From the NCBI GenBank assembly GCA_002391425.1, contig DGEZ01000041.1, forward strand, positions 1 through 25,046: 25,046 bases of DNA. The letters run 5' to 3'. Below, piece after piece: positions 22,300-25,046 of the stretch. The notes beneath the pieces were generated by a model. The model searched no databases and was not told the DNA's origin. It saw nothing but the letters and a program-made list of their open reading frames with translations. The translations under genes were made by a program, and so were the position numbers. Position 1 is the stretch's first letter. Every line of letters begins with the position of its first letter. Source of the stretch: Micrococcales bacterium UBA3913 (GTDB taxonomy: Bacteria; Actinomycetota; Actinomycetes; Actinomycetales; Microbacteriaceae).

Positions 22300-23385
22300 C
22301 TAGCGGCCGCTTGTTTTCGGGGCGAAGTACTTGGCGATGAGTCGGGCAATGAGGTTGAGCAGCATCACAATCAGGATCAGGGTGAGGGCGCCTGCCCACG
22401 CGCGATCGAGGTAGGGTTGCACGTCCGAGCCTGGGTTCGCATACGAGCTGTAGACGAAGACCGGAAGAGTCATCATCGGGTTTGCCGAACCAGCGGTGTT
22501 CAGGAACAGGTTGTAATTCATGCTTGAGGTGTACCCGGCGATGATTAGCAGGGGTGCGGTCTCCCCGATGATGCGAGAGATGGCGAGGGTGATACCGGTG
22601 GCGATTCCCGCGGCGGATGTGGGCAGGACCACTTTCGTGATGGTTCGCCACTTGGGTACGCCGAGCGCGAAGGCGGCTTCCCGCAGTTCGTTCGGAACGA
22701 GTTTGAGCATCTCTTCACTGGAGCGTACGACCACGGGAATCATGAGCACGGACAGGGCGACCGCGCCGCCGATACCGAAGCGGATCCACGCCCCGAAGAT
22801 CAGGGAGAAGAGCCCGTAGGCGAAGAGGCCGGCGACGATCGAGGGGATACCCGTCATCACGTCAACGAGGAACGTGATCGCCTGAGCGAACTTTCCACGT
22901 CCATACTCCACAAGGTAAATGGCCGTGAGTAACCCGATGGGTACGGAGATGATTGTCGCCGCGAGGGTGATCAGGAGGGTGCCGATGATGGCGTGCAGGG
23001 CACCGCCGCCCTCGCCGGTGATATTGCGCATCGACTGGGTGAAGAACGCGACGTCGAATCGGGCCATCCCGTTGCTGACCGCGGTCCAGGCCACGGAGAT
23101 CAGCGGCGTGAGTGCAATGAGAAAAGCGAAGCTCACCAGTGCGGTGACAACGCGGTCGGTGGCCTTGCGTTGACCCTCGACGCGCCGGGATGTGATGTAG
23201 ATGACAAGCATGTAGATGAGCATCCCGACGAGGAGCCCGCCGACGAGGTTGAAGGGAACGGCGTTCCCGCTGAGTGTTCCGATCCCGAAGCCGGCAACTG
23301 CGACGCAGGCGGCAAGGATGATCCACGGCGTGCTCTTGGGAAGTCTGCCCGCAGTCAGCGAGCTGGATGGTGCTGGTGCAGTCAT
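22300..23385 (-). CDS. pstA: Phosphate ABC transporter permease PstA
   Basis: A 361-residue inner-membrane permease. The N-terminus carries two extra membrane helices (about 19-38 and 46-66) before the standard six-helix permease, making it longer than a typical PstA of about 300 residues. The cytoplasmic EAA loop that contacts PstB reads LREAAFALGVPKWRTITKVVLP. GIPSIVAGLFAYGLF is the usual PstA segment. The start lies 2 nt after the pstC stop, so the two are translationally linked, with GGGAG just upstream inside pstC. Confidence 0.95.
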   Translation of the reverse strand: MTAPAPSSSLTAGRLPKSTPWIILAACVAVAGFGIGTLSGNAVPFNLVGGLLVGMLIYMLVIYITSRRVEGQRKATDRVVTALVSFAFLIALTPLISVAWTAVSNGMARFDVAFFTQSMRNITGEGGGALHAIIGTLLITLAATIISVPIGLLTAIYLVEYGRGKFAQAITFLVDVMTGIPSIVAGLFAYGLFSLIFGAWIRFGIGGAVALSVLMIPVVVRSSEEMLKLVPNELREAAFALGVPKWRTITKVVLPTSAAGIATGITLAISRIIGETAPLLIIAGYTSSMNYNLFLNTAGSANPMMTLPVFVYSSYANPGSDVQPYLDRAWAGALTLILIVMLLNLIARLIAKYFAPKTSGR

Positions 23386-23387
23386 GA

Positions 23388-24329
23388 CTAGTTCGCTCCC
23401 GAGAATTCTTTACGACGGTTCACAGTCCAGCGTGCGATGAAGTTCACGATGAAGGTGATGATGAACAGCACGAGGCCGGTGGCTATCAGGGCGTTGATGT
23501 TGATCCCGAACGCTTCTGGGAAGTTGAGCGCGATATTCGCTGCAATCGTGTTCGGGTTGACGCTGGTCAGCAGAGCGAAACTGACGACCGTACTGGGCGA
23601 GAGCACCATGGCCACGGCCATCGTCTCTCCGAGTGCGCGTCCCAGCCCGAGCATGGCAGCCGACATGATGCCGGAGCGCCCGAACGGCAATACCGCCATG
23701 GAGATCATTTCCCAGCGAGTAGCCCCCAGGGCGAGGGCGGCCTCTTCATGGAGGCGGGGGGTCTGTAAGAAGACCTCACGGCACATGGCGGTGATGATCG
23801 GCAGGATCATCACCGCCAGCACGATGGATGCGGTGAGAATCGTACGTCCCGTTCCGGAGACGGGCCCGGCGAACAGGGGGAACCAGCCGACGTTGTCCAC
23901 GAGGAACGAGTACAGGGGTTGAATGGCGGGTGCGAGAACCTTGACGCCCCAGAGGCCGAAGACGACGGAGGGAACTGCGGCAAGCAGGTCGATGACGTAC
24001 CCGAGCACGGTGGCCAGCTTGCGCGGTGCGTAGTGGGAGATGAATAGGGCGATCCCGATGGAAATGGGGAGCGCGAGCAACAGTGCGATGGCGGAAGACC
24101 ACAGTGTGCCGAACACGAGGGGCCAGACATAGGCCCAGAAGCTGGAGGGCTCATCCTTGAGCTCAGAGGGATCGGCGAGAATTGCGGGCAGGCTCTGTGC
24201 GATGAGGAAGATCGCCACTGCAGCTAGGACGACGAGAATGATCGCTCCAGCCACAACCGTTGACGTTGAGAAGATGCGATCCCCTGCCCGTACGACGGGC
24301 TTGGTGTCAGTGTGTGCGGCCGATGTCAT
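23388..24329 (-). CDS. pstC: Phosphate ABC transporter permease PstC
   Basis: A 313-residue inner-membrane permease with six membrane helices. The first is at about 25-47, followed by a long extracytoplasmic loop containing SELKDEPSSFWAYVWPLVFGTLWSS. AVPSVVFGLWGV and the EAA loop HEEAALALGATRWEMISMAVLP identify it as PstC. It lies 90 nt downstream of pstS, with a strong hairpin in the gap, and 2 nt upstream of pstA. Confidence 0.95.
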   Translation of the reverse strand: MTSAAHTDTKPVVRAGDRIFSTSTVVAGAIILVVLAAVAIFLIAQSLPAILADPSELKDEPSSFWAYVWPLVFGTLWSSAIALLLALPISIGIALFISHYAPRKLATVLGYVIDLLAAVPSVVFGLWGVKVLAPAIQPLYSFLVDNVGWFPLFAGPVSGTGRTILTASIVLAVMILPIITAMCREVFLQTPRLHEEAALALGATRWEMISMAVLPFGRSGIMSAAMLGLGRALGETMAVAMVLSPSTVVSFALLTSVNPNTIAANIALNFPEAFGININALIATGLVLFIITFIVNFIARWTVNRRKEFSGAN

Positions 24330-24375
24330 GTGCGTCGCGGCTCTTTCCTGCAGATGACGATATTAACAAGGAAGT

Positions 24376-24412
24376 GCTGTGGGGGCCAGCCCCAGAGGGG
24401 GACCCCCACAGC
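24376..24412 (-). terminator. Strong hairpin between pstS and pstC (attenuator or mRNA stabiliser)
   Basis: GCTGTGGGGG and CCCCCACAGC (24376-24385 with 24403-24412) form a perfect 10-bp stem. The 17-nt loop holds a further CCCC/GGGG pairing. It begins 7 nt after the pstS stop. No run of T follows on the minus strand, so partial termination or protection of the pstS mRNA 3' end, giving more binding protein than permease, is more likely than full termination. Confidence 0.7.
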
Positions 24413-24419
24413 GGCGATA

Positions 24420-25034
24420 CTACTTGATTGCGTCGATGACTGCAGTGACCTTGGTGGTCAGGTCGCTGGAGAGGGGAGCCGAACCAGCGGCCTCCGCAGC
24501 AACTTTCTGGCCCTCTTCGCTGACGATGTAGCTGAAGTAGGCCTTCACCAGGTCTGCCTTGGCGCTGTCGGCGTACTCCGAGCAGCCGATCATGTAGCTG
24601 ACCAGCACCAGCGGGTAGTGCGAGCTGTCGGTCGTGGTGCGCTCGAGCGTGATCGCGAGGTCACCGTCGGAACGGCCCTCGACCAGCGGGGAGTCGGCGA
24701 CAACAGCCGCGGCGCCCTCAGCGGTCGGTGCGACGTACTCGTCGCCAACCTTGATGTTCGCGATGGTCAGGTCGCCTGCCTTGGAGAAGTCGGCGTACCC
24801 GATCGTGTTGGTGCCGTTGGTGACGGCATCGATGACGCCGCTGGTGCCCTTAGCGCCCTCGCCGCTCTCGAACGGGAAGGTGTCGGACGCCTCTTCTCCC
24901 CACGCGTCGCCAGCAACCTGCGAGAGGTAGTCGGTGAAGTTCTTCGTGGTGCCGGAGTCATCCGAGCGGTGCACGGCGGTGATGGTCGCGTCCGGGAGGG
25001 TGACGCCCTCGTTGAGGGCGGCGATCGCCTCGTC
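24420..25034 (-). CDS. pstS: Phosphate-binding protein PstS, C-terminal part (cut by window end)
   Basis: The last 204 residues of the periplasmic-type phosphate-binding protein that feeds PstCAB. Recognisable parts: AVHRSDDSGTTKNFTDYL with the phosphate-contacting Arg/Asp/Ser/Thr cluster near the beginning, TIGYADFSKA, and SYMIGCSEYAD...KAYFSYIVSEEGQ towards the C-terminus. The signal peptide, the first half of the protein and any Pho-box promoter lie beyond the window. The frame stays open up to the adapter at 25035. Confidence 0.95.
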   Translation of the reverse strand, partial: DEAIAALNEGVTLPDATITAVHRSDDSGTTKNFTDYLSQVAGDAWGEEASDTFPFESGEGAKGTSGVIDAVTNGTNTIGYADFSKAGDLTIANIKVGDEYVAPTAEGAAAVVADSPLVEGRSDGDLAITLERTTTDSSHYPLVLVSYMIGCSEYADSAKADLVKAYFSYIVSEEGQKVAAEAAGSAPLSSDLTTKVTAVIDAIK

Positions 25035-25046
25035 CTGTCTCTTATA
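25035..25046. other. Partial Tn5/Nextera mosaic-end adapter (non-genomic)
   Basis: CTGTCTCTTATA is the first 12 bases of the reverse-complement mosaic end. It interrupts pstS and is library sequence. Confidence 0.96.

Overview
The window is a piece of an actinobacterial chromosome, most likely Micrococcales and Microbacteriaceae-like. Reasons: GC-rich DNA with frequent GTG starts, actinobacterial families (a PASTA-domain class A penicillin-binding protein, a DUF4177 + RidA pair, a Tad locus with a DUF4244 pilin, a topoisomerase I with GRFGPY repeats) and many candidate leaderless starts. As far as I recall, the gene order follows M. tuberculosis Rv3683 (phosphoesterase), ponA2, Rv3678A/Rv3678c, the Tad cluster Rv3660c-Rv3654c, topA and Rv3644c (holB-like), with several intervening genes missing. 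Both ends carry Tn5/Nextera mosaic-end sequence (1-19 and 25035-25046), so genomic sequence runs from 20 to 25034.

Layout. 31-3820, minus strand: tRNA-Pro, a metallophosphoesterase and a class A PBP; the PBP N-terminus looks split by a one-base shift. 3872-4484: DUF4177-like protein and RidA. 4558-4685: a free-standing small RNA with promoter, two C-loop hairpins and an intrinsic terminator, best read as the actinobacterial 6C sRNA. 4804-7785: a compact Tad (Flp-type pilus) operon of ATPase, a platform protein that looks like a TadB-TadC fusion, DUF4244 pilin, TadE and a TadE-like minor protein. 7905-14009: topA, tmk, holB and a secreted lipoprotein alpha/beta hydrolase, with 4-nt overlaps at topA/tmk and holB/hydrolase. 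14164-17884: tRNA-Thr, a membrane-anchored M20 peptidase, nicotinamidase and aspartase.

17994-19410, minus strand: an MFS exporter and tRNA-Lys. 19485-21445, plus strand: a conserved actinobacterial protein of unknown function and a CapA-like lipoprotein. 21499-25034, minus strand: pstB, pstA, pstC and the C-terminal part of pstS (high-affinity phosphate uptake), with a strong hairpin between pstS and pstC.

Most of this is conserved core chromosome. I see no transposase, integrase, phage gene, CRISPR array, restriction or toxin system. The points most worth following are the 6C RNA in front of the pilus operon, the TadB-TadC fusion, a set of six TANNNT boxes 5-7 nt upstream of start codons that implies leaderless mRNAs, a bidirectional -10 element, the heavily over-represented heptamer GGATGCG, and an odd tRNA-Lys core. 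I found no clearly new multi-gene system.
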